Source: Mesotaenium endlicherianum (taxonomy: Eukaryota > Streptophyta > Zygnematophyceae > Zygnematales > Mesotaeniaceae). From it: a stretch of 64,000 bases of DNA. The stretch lies in contig WELA01006186.1 of the NCBI GenBank assembly GCA_009602735.1, positions 34,515 through 98,514 of the forward strand. The letters are read 5' to 3'. Made by a program: the position numbers and the translations under genes. Positions 48,311-59,189 of this stretch are shown here, piece by piece (within the stretch, counting starts at the first letter, position 1; the number at the start of each line of letters is the position of its first letter). The notes beneath the pieces are model-generated. The model was not told the origin of the DNA, did no database searches, and saw only the letters and a list, made by a program, of their open reading frames with translations.

Positions 48311-50013
48311 TTAAGGGGTTGTTCTTGGAGCTTCAGGATCAGGAGATGGAGATCTGGACCTGGATCTGGACAGCCCTCTAGGTCTGTCAGCTGGCCTTCT
48401 AAAGAACCCTGTTTGCTCTAAAGTTGGCCCTCGAGGAGAACGGAGGATGGTGGCCTGCTCTTCAACCACTTGGGTGTTGATTCCCACATAGACAGGCATT
48501 CCAGTAGGATGCTGAAATACATTGGCTAGAGGTACATGCCCCTGAGCAGAGGGGGAGGCCGGCATACCTCTGGCCCATCCGCGTGTCCCTCTTCTGGCAC
48601 CCCTGTCTTTTGGGGATTTCTGCCTGTGTCTGCTGCCCAGTACAGTCAGATCAGCTTCTTCCCCTGCTTGGGCAGGTGGGCTGGGGGAGCAAGTGCGGGC
48701 TCCAGTTGCCTCCATAACGGGGATTACATTCCAAATACCTTTGATCGTGGTACTTTAGGAAGGGCCCCTGCCTGCCCCTGGGTATCCTGAGTACCAGCTG
48801 CTGATGCTTCTCCTCTGCCTTGTTCTTCTTCCTCATCCTCCTCATCCTCCTCCTCGGAGAGAGTAGGGGTCTCGTCCACTAAGTCGTCTTGCTCCCTAGT
48901 ACACATGGAGTAGTCTACCGACCTCCCTTTCTTAGGGCGCGCTGGAGGGTGCTTGGCCTTCAGCTTGCTGATATCTATCCGGCCTGCATTCTTCGCCCAT
49001 TTGACAAAGGCATGCTTTCCCTTAGAGAAGTAGTCTCTTCCCCTCCTCCTATGCTCCTTGGTCTCTGCATTCATATTGCTCAGGCATCCATTCAGCCTGG
49101 GATCCCAAGGGGCAATGTGAGGTGGTAGGATGAGATAGCCGTCTAGGCCATAGTGGAAGTCATCCGGTTGGGCTCGGTCACACTCCTGCTTCTTATTTGT
49201 GACGGTCATCCACCTCCAGTCTGTTGGCTGCTGGTAGTACTGGGGTCCGTGCTCAGCCTTCCTCAGTTTACACGGGAACCAGTGGGGAGAGAACATCTGC
49301 TGTCCTGCTTCCCTGGCCAAGTACTCCCAGCTCCTTCTCTCAACTTCATTGTAAGCTGGCAGTAGTGTGAGGTAGAATACCGTATCCTTAAAGCTATCGG
49401 GCCGCATGCTCACCATCCGGATGAGTCTCTGATCTCCCACTATTCCTGGTATGGAGACCGGCTTGTCTTCTGAATCATCTGCAAGGTACCGGGCCTTCTC
49501 TGCTGTATAGCCCACCATCTTAGCATAATCTTCGTAAAGGAGCACACCAGTGTGTGTCTCGATGTACCTATCCAGTGCTGCAGCTCCTTCCCTCTGTAGC
49601 AGTGTTGTCTGTTCCAGCTTGTTGATCTCCTGGGCTGCCCGCAATGCTTCCTTCAGGTTATCAAAGTTTTGGCTACCCACCACAGTGTACCTGTAAGTGG
49701 CCAAGCTCTTCTGTTTGTCCGCTTCAATCTTTTTCCTTTTCTCCTCCTCTGCCGCTGCCGCTTCTTCTTGTTGTTTCTTCTGTCTCGCCTCCTCAGCTTT
49801 TGTGAGGTTGTCCGCTTCCTGATCCTTCTTCCTCTGTGCCTCTTCTGCCGCCTCTTGTTGTCTGCGGACCCTTTCTTGTTCTCTGCTGGTGAGGGACGTC
49901 GCCGCCAGCTCCTTCTGGTATTGCTCCATTGTCTTCCTGGCTTCTTCTGCCTTGCGCTTTCTGTCCTCCTTTTGTGTGGTGGGAGCCATCTTGTACATGT
50001 AACCAGGGCACAA
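48311..50013 (-). pseudogene. G4 copy of ORF3 (accessory gene after pol)
   Basis: Nearly the same protein as the G5 ORF3: coiled-coil start (APTTQKEDRKRKAEEARKTM), the core with NEVERRSWEYLAR, TDWRWMT and LPPHIAPWDPRL, acidic tract and SR-rich tail. It is almost fully open. Confidence 0.9.
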
Positions 50014-50291
50014 GTTAGTAGGATATGGACCTTTGTCTTAGGGATTGCAGGAAGTATGTTAGTATTAGTATAGTGGATTCGCTCCTGTTTACCTTACAGG
50101 GTGATTGCTAAAAGTTGACGTAGTTGCGGTGCGCTAAACATAAACGTATGAATGTGTTTTAGGGTGAGTTAAGTTCCTTCCTTCAGCTCAAGGTGCTTTA
50201 TGTGGGCCAGGCTGTCCCCTCCGTCACTATGCTGACACTTAGGATTCACGTAACTGTCTCTTTATCGCTCTCGCTCACTAACTGTCATATA

Positions 50292-50330
50292 TTTTCCCCT
50301 CCAACTTAAATGGAGACAGGATCGCCTGTC
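50292..50330 (-). promoter_or_regulatory. G4 internal polypurine-like tract with hairpin, between pol and ORF3
   Basis: Minus strand: hairpin GACAGGCGATCCTGTC, then TTAAGTTGGAGGGGAAAA. It shares TTAAGTTGGAGGG with the 3' tract. Confidence 0.7.
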
Positions 50331-50357
50331 ACCTTCCCGTGTCAACTGAAATGACAG

Positions 50358-52714
50358 TTATGAAGGGGCTCCAGCGGCCCGAAGGTGGAACCGTTGCAAC
50401 GCTCCTTTGGCATTGGTCAAATGGTCCTTAAATTCCCAAGTGTCCCCAGAGGCATCGTAACCCTTCCATCGAATGAGGTATTTCATGACATATTTAGACG
50501 ATCGACGGACCGAGCGCGCGTCTAAAATCTCCTCAACCTCATATTCGTCAGAGTCGCCGTCCTTGAGAGCGGGGACCGGTCCCGGTTGGACAGGTAACCG
50601 ACCTGTGAACAGTGTATTACCTTTGAGGTATGGTTTCAGGAAGGAGACATTAAAGACCGGGTGACCCTTGTATTCGGCTGACATGTTCAGTTTGTAAGCA
50701 TTCTGACCGACACGACGCACCACCGAATATGGACCGACCCAGTCAGGGCCAAGCTTTTTCTTGACCACACCAGGGAGGTGCAGGTGTTAAGAATGCAGTT
50801 TGACCAAATCGATTTTAGAAAATGTCAGCGCCCGACGGTGTTGATTAGCGTATTTTTGTTGGTTTTCTTGGGCTCTGTGCAGGTTTTGTTGGACTTCTGA
50901 GAGGGTGTCAGCAAACTCCTGAATTAATTGGAGGGAGACCGGATTGTCAATCCCTTCAGGATGAGTTAAAGACTCCCCCAGCACATCTAGAGGGGACTTA
51001 GGGACTCTACCCAGGCTGAGTTTAAAAGGAGACTTGCCCGTTGACGCGTGCACCGCACTGTTGACCGCAAACTGAATTTGAGGCAACAGGTCATCCCAAT
51101 TATCTTGTTTTTGGTTAATATATGCTCTCAGCACCTCCTGCAGAACTCGGTTAGTTCTTTCAGTATGCCCATCAGTTTGAGGGTGGTTTGCTGTGCTGAG
51201 CAGCTGTTTGACTCCCATTAACCCCATTAAAGCTCTCCAAAACTTAGAGGTGAATTTTGAGTCTCTGTCTGAGATGATATTAGAAGGGAGCCCATGTTGG
51301 CATACTACATGGTTGTAAAACTGTCTCGCTGTTTCGAGTGCAGTCACTTTGACAGTTGTGGGGATAAAAATGACCATTTTTGTCAGTTTATCCACGACTA
51401 CCAGTATTGAATCATACCCATTGGCAGTTCTTGGTAGTGAGACCACCCAGTCCATGGATATAGTTTCCCAGCGTCCAGCTGGGATGGGCAGCGGTTGCAA
51501 GAGACCTCCGGGTTGTGTGTGCCGAGACTTATTTCTCTGACACTGGTCACAGGACTTGATATATTTCAAGACCTCCCGGGGTAACCCCTCCCAATGGTAA
51601 TGTTTTGCCGGTTTGGCAACAGTTTTGGCCTGCCCCAAATGTCCACCCAGGAGACTGTCATGAGCTTGACTCAGTAAGAGAGACCTTATTTCCAAGTTAT
51701 TAGGAATGACCAGCTTCAGCCTGCCTGAAGTGGTTTCAGTCACCCAGACCCCTCCCTTGGGCTTATACCCGAGTGCGGTAGCATGACACATACCAGTAGT
51801 GGGGCTGGGCTCAAATGTTGGGTCAGAAAGGTAGGCTTTCCTAAGTTGTTCAAGGAAGGACTTTTTCACCTTTAGTGAAGTGAGTGCACACAGGACTTTA
51901 TCTACAGCAAACTGGCTAAAGTTCCTTTCTTGCAAGTCAGGTNTGCAAGTCGGGTCTTCTAGTGAGTGGATCAGAAGGATTCAATTTCCCTAGTTTGTAT
52001 CTGATCTGGACTTGAAACTGCTCCAGCAGCTGGCTCCAGCGGTTCTCCCTCCTTGACATCTTGGATTTCTTCTGAAAGTGAGTCAGAGCTAGATGATATG
52101 TAAACACCTTAAAAGCTTTACCATGTAAGTATGCTCTCCATTGTTTGAGCACAAGAATGATATTGCTAGCAGCTCTTTATCATGCACTGAGTAATTAATC
52201 TCCGCTGGATTAAATTTCATAGACTCGTACAACACAGGATGCCACTCCTGCCGTACCTTACCATCCTTTGTGGTTTTGTCAGCAGGCTGCAACAAAATAG
52301 CACCCATGGCAAAGTCAGAGGCATCAGTAACCACCTGCACCGGTTTGCTGGGGTCATACACGGCTAGCACTGTGGCAGAACAAAGGGCATCTTTAAGGGT
52401 CTGGAAGGCAGCCTGCTGCTCTTCCCCCCACACATATCCTATGTCTTGCTTGGTAAGGTCGGTCAGTTTCCTGGCCTTTGTAGAATAATTCTCAATAAAT
52501 CTTCTATAGTAGTTAGCCAACCTGAGGAAGGATCTATCTTCAAAGACAGACTGTGGTACTGGCCAGTCCCTTATGGTCTGGACTTTCTTAGGATCCACAC
52601 TGATGCCCTTTTTACTGACAACGTGGCCTAAGAATTCAATACTTTCCTTAAAGATATCACACTTGCTCATTTTAGCATATAAGTGATTCGTCCTCAGAGT
52701 GTCCAGGACAGTCG
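50358..52714 (-). pseudogene. G4 pol: RT end, RNase H, integrase, chromodomain
   Basis: RNase H ([16 protein letters not shown]), integrase zinc domain ([11 protein letters not shown]), core ([43 protein letters not shown]), GPY module ([17 protein letters not shown]) and chromodomain ([20 protein letters not shown]) are all visible on the minus strand. See the G5 pol entry for layout. Confidence 0.92.
51943..51943. other. Ambiguous base N, likely an assembly seam
   Basis: The single N is flanked on both sides by the same 12-mer TGCAAGTCRGGT. The related G5 copy has this word only once, which suggests two contig ends placed side by side without merging their overlap. Confidence 0.7.
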
Positions 52715-52715
52715 T

Positions 52716-53434
52716 TGAAATGAATCGACTTACCAAATAGGTGATTAACAATTAATAAAGATCTTTATATCAGCAAGTAATCTTTATGGTATTTCCGTTA
52801 ACTCGTTAAACGGCAAAGGACAATACACTAGCAGGGAATACTACTCGTCAGTCAAATGAGAGTAAACTAGCATCAATAATGCAAATCAGTAAACTCATAC
52901 ATAAGCAAGGTTAGAAGACAGTGCGTATCAATGGCTTCTCGCCTTGGATTCAGATCTCTCTCAGTAAGCTGTACAAGAGAGTTGGCCTCGTTTCCGAATG
53001 CCGAACTCGAGAGCAATGCCTAGCGTATGTACATGGAATGAGTTTACTGTTCAACGGTCAGTGCGATGGCACCGCCTACCCGGGAGTTAACCACGTTGGT
53101 AGGACCTCGGTTAACCAAATCCACCGCCATCTCCCATCATCCCGAATAGCCATCCATCATAGGGATGTCATCTGGCTATTCATCTAGCATATCGCACTTA
53201 GATGCATATCAAGGCAGTTCGCTGCTACCGAGTACGGAAGTCAGCTGGCTGTCAAAGAATGGGTCAGCAAGCTGACTTATATGGACTTCAGCCTGCTGCT
53301 TCCGACTGAGTCATCAAACTGATAATTATGTAAAGTCCAGCAGACTGACTATTAACTAAAGTTCAGCAGGCTGAACTTAATTAACTATTATATTTAAATG
53401 AATATTATATCCACTAATATACTGATTCATTACA
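52716..53434 (-). repeat. G5 3' LTR (type 1, 719 bp)
   Basis: Minus strand: TGTAATGAATCAGTATATTA ... GATTCATTTCA. The two ends form an imperfect 11-bp inverted repeat. The lower end sits in the RT region of G4. Confidence 0.92.
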
Positions 53435-53436
53435 AT

Positions 53437-53469
53437 CCCTCCAACTTAACTTGTTGTCGCCTCGACAAC
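53437..53469 (-). promoter_or_regulatory. G5 3' polypurine tract with adjacent hairpin
   Basis: Same layout as in G4: hairpin GTTGTCGAGGCGACAAC at 53453-53469 and AAGTTGGAGGG at 53437-53447, one to two bases before the LTR. Confidence 0.78.
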
Positions 53470-53547
53470 ATTAAACTGCAGAAATTTTAAATAAGGGAAC
53501 TGAACCTGACCAGCCTCCCTTACTGACTGCCTCTTCAGCGTGTCACC

Positions 53548-55248
53548 TTAAGGGGTTGTTCCTGGGGCTTCAGGGTCAGGAGACGGAGATCTGGACCTAG
53601 ATCTGGACAGCCCTCTAGGTCTGTCAGCTGGCCTTCTAAAGAACCCTGTTTGCTCTAAAGTTGGCCCTCGAGGAGAACGGAGGATGGTGGCCTGCTCTTC
53701 AACCACTTGGGTGTTGATTCCCACATAGACAGGCATTCCAGTAGGATGCTGAAATACATTGGCTAGAGGTACATGCCCCTGAGCGGAGGGGGAGGCTGGC
53801 ATACCTCTGGCCCACCCGCGTGTCCCTCTTCTGGCACCCCTGTCCTCTGGGGATTTCTGTCTGTGTCTGCTGCCCAGTACAGTCAGATCAGCTTCTTCCC
53901 CTGCTTGGGCAGGTGGGCTGGGGGAGCGAGCGCGGGGTCCAGTTGTCGCCATAACGGGGATCACATTCCAAACACCTGATCGTGGTTCTTTAAGAAGCGC
54001 CCCTGCCTGTCCCTGGGTATCCTGAGTACCTGCTGCTGATGCTTCTCCTCTGCCTTGTTCTTCTTCCTCATCCTCCTCATCCTCCTCCTCGGAGAGAGTA
54101 GGGGTCTCGTCCACTAAGTCGTCCTGCTCCCTAGTAGACATGGAGTAGTCTACCGACCTCCCTTTCTTAGGGCGCGCTGGAGGTTGCTTGGCCTTCAGCC
54201 TACTGATATCTATCCGGCCTGCATTCTTTGCCCATTTGACAAAGGCATGCTTTCCCTTAGAGAAGTACTCTCTTCCCCTCCTCCTATGTTCCTTGGTCTC
54301 TGCATTCATATTGCTCAGGCATCCATTCAGCCTGGGGTCCCAAGGGGCAATGTGAGGTGGTAGGATGAGATAGCCGTCTAGGCCATAGTGGAAGTCATCC
54401 GGTTGGGCTCGGTCACACTCCTGCTTCTTATTTGTGACGGTCATCCACCTCCAGTCTGTTGGCTGCTGGTAGTACTGGGGTCCGTGCTCAGCCTTCCTCA
54501 GTTTACACGGGAACCAGTGGGGAGAGAACATCTGCTGTCCTGCTTCCCTGGCCAAGTACTCCCAGCTCCTTCTCTCAACTTCATTGTAAGCTGGCAGGAG
54601 TGTGAGGTAGAATACCGTATCCTTAAAGCTATCGGGCCGCATGCTCACCATCCGGATGAGTCTCTGATCTCCCACTATTCCCGGTATGGGGACCGGCTTG
54701 TCCTCTGAATCATCTGCGAGATACCGGGCCTGCTCTGCTGTATAGCCCACCATCTTAGCATAATCTTCGTAAAGGACCACGCCGGTGTGTGTCTCGATGT
54801 ACCTGTCCAGTGCTGTAGCTCCTTCCTTCTGTAGCAGTGTTGTCTGTTCCAGCCTGTTGATCTCCTGGGCTGCCAGCAATGCTTCCTTCAGGTTATCGAA
54901 GTTTTGGCCACCCACCACAGTATACCTGTAAGTGGCCAAGCTCTTCTGTCTGTCCGCTTCAATCTTTTTTCTTTTCTCCTCTTCTGCCGCTGCCGCTTCT
55001 TCTTGCTGTTTCTTCTGTCTCTCCTCCTCAGCCTTCCTGAGGTTTTCCGCTTCCTGATCCTTCTTCCTCTGTGCCTCTTCTGCCGCCTCTTGTTGTTTGC
55101 GGACCCTTTCTTGTTCTCTCCTGGTGAGGGACGTCGCCGCCAGCTCCTTCTGGTATTGCTCCATTGTCCTCCTGGCTTCTTCTGCCTTGCGCTTTCTGTC
55201 CTCCTTTTGTGTGGTGGGCGCCATCCTGCACATGTAACCAGGGCACAA
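53548..55248 (-). CDS. ORF3: conserved accessory protein of the chromovirus family (566 aa), function unknown
   Basis: One open frame in sense after pol. Residues ~10-115 form a strongly charged Lys/Glu/Gln/Arg helix region (coiled coil likely, for example REQERVRKQQEAAEEAQRKK). Residues ~118-375 form a conserved core I do not recognise, with YRYTVVGGQNFDNLKEALLA, LDRYIETHTGVVLYEDYAKM, LIRMVSMRPDSFKDTVFYLT, NEVERRSWEYLAR, TDWRWMT and LPPHIAPWDPRLNGC. Then come a basic stretch, an acidic tract (about 400-420, SEEEDEEDEEEE) and a tail ending RSRSRSPSPDPEA. I see no signal peptide, membrane segment, zinc knuckle or enzyme motif, so it is not an obvious env or a second gag. Copies occur in G4, in G6 (strongly diverged) and as a fragment at 42.7-43.1 kb. 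The start could be the first Met or the seventh or so (MAPTTQKED). A nuclear or RNA/chromatin role is only a guess from composition. Confidence 0.85.
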   Translation of the reverse strand: MCPGYMCRMAPTTQKEDRKRKAEEARRTMEQYQKELAATSLTRREQERVRKQQEAAEEAQRKKDQEAENLRKAEEERQKKQQEEAAAAEEEKRKKIEADRQKSLATYRYTVVGGQNFDNLKEALLAAQEINRLEQTTLLQKEGATALDRYIETHTGVVLYEDYAKMVGYTAEQARYLADDSEDKPVPIPGIVGDQRLIRMVSMRPDSFKDTVFYLTLLPAYNEVERRSWEYLAREAGQQMFSPHWFPCKLRKAEHGPQYYQQPTDWRWMTVTNKKQECDRAQPDDFHYGLDGYLILPPHIAPWDPRLNGCLSNMNAETKEHRRRGREYFSKGKHAFVKWAKNAGRIDISRLKAKQPPARPKKGRSVDYSMSTREQDDLVDETPTLSEEEDEEDEEEEQGRGEASAAGTQDTQGQAGALLKEPRSGVWNVIPVMATTGPRARSPSPPAQAGEEADLTVLGSRHRQKSPEDRGARRGTRGWARGMPASPSAQGHVPLANVFQHPTGMPVYVGINTQVVEEQATILRSPRGPTLEQTGFFRRPADRPRGLSRSRSRSPSPDPEAPGTTP

Positions 55249-55426
55249 GTTAGTAGGATATGGACCTTTGTCATAGGGATTGCAGGAAGTATGTTAGTAT
55301 TTAGTATAGTGGCTTCGCTGCTGTTTACCTTACAGGATGATTGCTAAAAGTTGACGTAGTTGCGATGCGCTACACATAAACGTATGAGTGTGTTTTTATC
55401 GCTCTCGCTCACTAACTGTCATATAT

Positions 55427-55464
55427 TTTCCCCTCCAACTTAAATGGAGACAGGACCGCCTGTC
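55427..55464 (-). promoter_or_regulatory. G5 internal polypurine-like tract with hairpin, between pol and ORF3
   Basis: Minus strand: hairpin GACAGGCGGTCCTGTC (55449-55464), then TTAAGTTGGAGGGGAAAA. It duplicates the 3' tract motif upstream of ORF3. Confidence 0.72.
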
Positions 55465-55491
55465 ACCTTCCCGTGTCAACTGAAATGACAG

Positions 55492-58400
55492 TTATGGAGG
55501 GACTCCAGCGGCCCGAAGGTGGAACCGTGTCAACGCCCCTTTGGCATTGGTCAAGTGGTCCTTAAACTCCCAAGTGTCCCCAGAGGCATCGTAACCCTTC
55601 CATCGAATGAGGTATTTCATGACATATTTAGACGATCGACGGACCGAGCGAGCGTCTAAAATCTCATCGACCTCATATTCCTCAGGGTCGCCGTCCCGGA
55701 CAGCGGGGACCGGTCCCGGTTGGACAGGGAACCGACCTGTGAACAGTGTATCACCTTTGATGTACGGTTCCAGGAAGGAGACATTAAAGACCGGGTGCCC
55801 CTTGTATTCAGCTGACATGTTCAGTTTGTAAGCATTCTGACCGACACGACGGACCACCGAATATGGACCGACCCAGACAGGGCCAAGCTTTTTCTTGACC
55901 ACACCAGGGAGGTACAGGTGCTGAGAATGCAGTTTGACTAAATCCCCCTTGGAAAATGTCAGTTCCCGACGGTGTTGATTAGCGTATTTTTGTTGGTTTT
56001 CTTGGGCCGTGTGCAAGTTTCGTTGGACTTCTGACAGGGTGTCAGCAAACTCCTGAGTTAACTGGAGGGAGACCGGGTTGTCAATCCCTTCAGGGTGAGT
56101 TAAAGATTCCCCTAGCACATCTAGAGGAGACTTAGGGACTCTACCCAGGCTGAGTTCAAAAGGAGTTTTGCCCGTTGACGCGTGCACCGCACTGTTGACC
56201 GCAAACTGAATTTGAGGCAACAGGTCATCCCAATTATCTTGTTTTTGGTTAATATATGCTCTCAGCACCTCCTGCAGAACTCGGTTAGTTCTTTCAGTCT
56301 GCCCATCAGTCTGAGGGTGGTTTGCTGTGCTGAGCAGCTGTTTGACTCCCATTAACCCCATTAAAGCTCTCCAGAACTTAGAGGTGAATTTTGAGTCTCT
56401 GTCTGAGATGATATTAGAAGGGAGCCCATGTTGGCATACTACATGGTTGTAAAACTGTCTCGCTGTTTCGAGTGCAGTCACTTTGACAGTTGTGGGGATA
56501 AAAATGACCATTTTTGTCAGTTTATCCACGACTACCAGTATTGAATCATGCCCGTTGGCAGTTCTTGGTAGTGAGACCACCCAGTCCATGGATATAGTTT
56601 CCCAGCGTCCCGCTGGGATGGGTAGCGGTTGCAAGAGACCTCCGGGTGGTGTGTGCCGAGACTTATTTCTCTGACACTGGTCACAGGACTTGACATATTT
56701 CAAGACCTCCCGGGGTAACCCCTCCCAATGATAATGTTTTGCCAGTTTGCCAACAGTTTTGGCCTGCCCCAAATGTCCACCCAGGAGACTGTCATGAGCT
56801 TGACTCAGTAAGAGAGACCTTATTTCCAAATTATTAGGAATGACCAGCTTCAGCCTGCCTGAAGTGGTTTCAGTCACCCAGACCCCTCCCTTGAGCTTAT
56901 ACCCGAGTGCAGTAGCACGACACACACCAGTAGTGGGGCTGGGCTCAAATGTTGGGTCAGAAAGGTAGGCTTTCCTAAGTTGTTCAAGGAAGGACTTTTT
57001 CACCTTTAGTGAAGTGAGTGCACACAGGACTTTATCTACAGCATGCTGACTAAAGTTCCTTTCTTGCAAGTCAGGTCTTCTAGAGAGTGCATCAGCAGGA
57101 TTCAACTTCCCTGGTTTGTAGTCGATCTGGACTTGGAACTGCTCCAGCATCTGGCTCCAGCGGTTCTCCCTCCTCGACAGCTTGGACTTCTTCTGAAAGT
57201 GGGTCAGAGCTAGATGATCTGTAATCACCTTAAAAGCTTTACCATGTAAGTATGCTCTCCACTGTTTGAGTACATGAATGATAGCTAGCAGCTCTTTATC
57301 ATGCACTGAGTAATTAATCTCCGCTGGATTAAATTTCATAGACTCATACAACACAGGATGCCACTCCTGCCGTACCTTACCATCCTTTGTGGTTTTGTCA
57401 GCAGGCTGCAACAAAATAGCACCCATGGCAAAATCAGAGGCATCAGTAACCACCTGCACCGGTTTGCTGGGGTCATACACGGCTAGCACTGGGGCAGAAC
57501 AAAGGGCATCTTTAAGGGTCTGGAAGGCAGCCTGCTGCTCTTCCCCCCACACATACCCGATGTCTTTCTTAGTAAGGTCAGTCAGTTTACTGGCCTTTGT
57601 GGAATAATTCTCAATAAATCTCCTATAGTAGTTAGCCAACCCGAGGAAGGATCTAACTTCAGAGACAGACTGTGGTACTGGCCAGTCCCTTATGGTCTGG
57701 ACTTTCTTAGGATCCACACTGATGCCCTCTTTACTGACAACGTGGCCTAAGAATTCAATACTTTCCTTAAAGAAATCACACTTGCTCATTTTAGCATATA
57801 AGTGATTTTTCCGCAGAGTGTCCAGGACTGTCTTTAAGTGTTCAGTGTGCTGAGCTTCATCTTTAGAGAAAATTAAAATATCATCCAGGAAAACTTGCAC
57901 AAACTTATCCAAATAAGGTCTGAAAATGTCATTCATAGCACCCATGAAGGTAGCAGGAGCATTAGTCAGTCCAAATGGCATCACGTTGAACTCATAGTGT
58001 CCATAGCGTGTGCGGAAGGCAGTCTTGTGTTCATCCCCTTCAGCAATTCTGACTTGATGATAACCACTCTTAAGATCTATCTTACTGAACACCTTAGCAC
58101 CAGACAGGGTATCAAGCAAGTCTTTGATTCTGGGTAAGGCATACTTGTTCTTTACCCTAATTCTGTTCAGAGCTCTGTAATCCACACACATCCGCATACT
58201 GCCATCCTTTTTCTTAACAAATAGGATGAGTGCGCCGTAAGGTGATTTACTCGGAGAAATATAACCACTTTCCTCAAACTCTGCAATCTGTATTTTCAAC
58301 TCCTCGCTCTCCACATAAGACAAGCCATAAGTGCGTTGCCAGGGTGGCTGACTACCAGGTAATAAATCAATCCTATGATCTACTTCCCGCTTAGGAGGTA

Positions 58401-59178
58401 CTCCTTGAGGCATATAAAATACATCCGTGTACTGAGCAACAATTTTCGCAGCAGTAGGGTGCTCCGGAGGGCTTACCTTTTTCTCGACCACTTCTTCAGG
58501 TTGAGGAGGTACCTCTCTTAGCAGCAGACAGAACATTCTGTCTTCCTTCTGGTTCCAGCTTTTGACGAACTCCATTGCATTCAGCAACTTGCATCCTTCT
58601 GGAAGCCTCTTCTTTTCCTTCATTTGCCATCCACACAGGACAAGAGGAAGAGCACTGGTGGGTGCCAAGTCAGTCTGCCCATCACTGGCTCCTCTCACTT
58701 TAACTGTACCTCTGCTCCAACACACTTCAGCTTGATGTCTATTAAGCCAGGACCTGCCTAGCACGAGATCATAAAAGCCAGTGTTGAGTACCTCAAATGT
58801 AAGCGTTTCAGTTAGAACTGCAATGCCAGAACCTAACTGGACCTCAATAGGCTTGGTTATAACTCCTCCCGGGATACTTGAGGCATCTCCAAGGAATATT
58901 TTTCTATTCCCTTGGGTGACAGTAGGCAGCCTTAGCCGCTTAACTAAGTCCTTGTGGATAAAAGTATGTGACGCCCCTCCGTCAACAAATGCCCTCACCT
59001 TCCTACCTGCAATCATGCAATGCAGTAGGATAGGGGGGATTGTCTTTTCCTGACTTTCGCATTGTTCTCCTGACTTAGCAAAGAAATGTTGGACATCAGG
59101 TGGAACAAGAGCATCCAGAGTGTGCACTCTCTGGATGTCTATAATGCTGATGGTCTCCTTTATCTGGTTCTCAGGCAT
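55492..59178 (-). CDS. G5 pol polyprotein with chromodomain (1,228 aa)
   Basis: Domains by residue: aspartic protease ~50-150 ([20 protein letters not shown]); RT ~295-480 ([39 protein letters not shown], active site [12 protein letters not shown] near 430); RNase H ~575-690 ([29 protein letters not shown]). The integrase spans ~795-1060, with HHCC zinc domain, [14 protein letters not shown] (Asp 864), [17 protein letters not shown] (Asp 926) and [12 protein letters not shown] (Glu 962). Then follow the GPY module ~1098-1130 ([17 protein letters not shown]) and a chromodomain ~1167-1220 ([32 protein letters not shown]). Pol makes the cDNA and inserts it; the chromodomain of chromoviruses is thought to read methylated histone H3 (family knowledge). 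The frame is complete. It follows gag closely and precedes ORF3. Confidence 0.96.
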   Translation of the reverse strand: MPENQIKETISIIDIQRVHTLDALVPPDVQHFFAKSGEQCESQEKTIPPILLHCMIAGRKVRAFVDGGASHTFIHKDLVKRLRLPTVTQGNRKIFLGDASSIPGGVITKPIEVQLGSGIAVLTETLTFEVLNTGFYDLVLGRSWLNRHQAEVCWSRGTVKVRGASDGQTDLAPTSALPLVLCGWQMKEKKRLPEGCKLLNAMEFVKSWNQKEDRMFCLLLREVPPQPEEVVEKKVSPPEHPTAAKIVAQYTDVFYMPQGVPPKREVDHRIDLLPGSQPPWQRTYGLSYVESEELKIQIAEFEESGYISPSKSPYGALILFVKKKDGSMRMCVDYRALNRIRVKNKYALPRIKDLLDTLSGAKVFSKIDLKSGYHQVRIAEGDEHKTAFRTRYGHYEFNVMPFGLTNAPATFMGAMNDIFRPYLDKFVQVFLDDILIFSKDEAQHTEHLKTVLDTLRKNHLYAKMSKCDFFKESIEFLGHVVSKEGISVDPKKVQTIRDWPVPQSVSEVRSFLGLANYYRRFIENYSTKASKLTDLTKKDIGYVWGEEQQAAFQTLKDALCSAPVLAVYDPSKPVQVVTDASDFAMGAILLQPADKTTKDGKVRQEWHPVLYESMKFNPAEINYSVHDKELLAIIHVLKQWRAYLHGKAFKVITDHLALTHFQKKSKLSRRENRWSQMLEQFQVQIDYKPGKLNPADALSRRPDLQERNFSQHAVDKVLCALTSLKVKKSFLEQLRKAYLSDPTFEPSPTTGVCRATALGYKLKGGVWVTETTSGRLKLVIPNNLEIRSLLLSQAHDSLLGGHLGQAKTVGKLAKHYHWEGLPREVLKYVKSCDQCQRNKSRHTPPGGLLQPLPIPAGRWETISMDWVVSLPRTANGHDSILVVVDKLTKMVIFIPTTVKVTALETARQFYNHVVCQHGLPSNIISDRDSKFTSKFWRALMGLMGVKQLLSTANHPQTDGQTERTNRVLQEVLRAYINQKQDNWDDLLPQIQFAVNSAVHASTGKTPFELSLGRVPKSPLDVLGESLTHPEGIDNPVSLQLTQEFADTLSEVQRNLHTAQENQQKYANQHRRELTFSKGDLVKLHSQHLYLPGVVKKKLGPVWVGPYSVVRRVGQNAYKLNMSAEYKGHPVFNVSFLEPYIKGDTLFTGRFPVQPGPVPAVRDGDPEEYEVDEILDARSVRRSSKYVMKYLIRWKGYDASGDTWEFKDHLTNAKGALTRFHLRAAGVPP

Positions 59179-59189
59179 GCATAGTGAAT

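Larger units (their letters stand above)
47478..52715 (-). mobile_element. G4: chromovirus, 3' part (RT to 3' LTR) with ORF3
   Basis: On the minus strand: RT end, RNase H, integrase, GPY module and chromodomain (52715-50358), then an internal purine tract, ORF3 (50013-48311), the 3' purine tract and the 3' LTR (48198-47478). The 5' half is missing: the upper end abuts the G5 LTR, which probably inserted there. It is broken, with a few breaks in pol and few in ORF3, and is nearly identical to G5, so both are young. A single ambiguous base at 51943 lies within it. Confidence 0.9.

Noticed and set aside
53548-55248. ORF3 as an envelope-like gene
   Set aside because: No signal peptide, membrane segment or cysteine pattern; highly charged coiled coil and SR tail instead.
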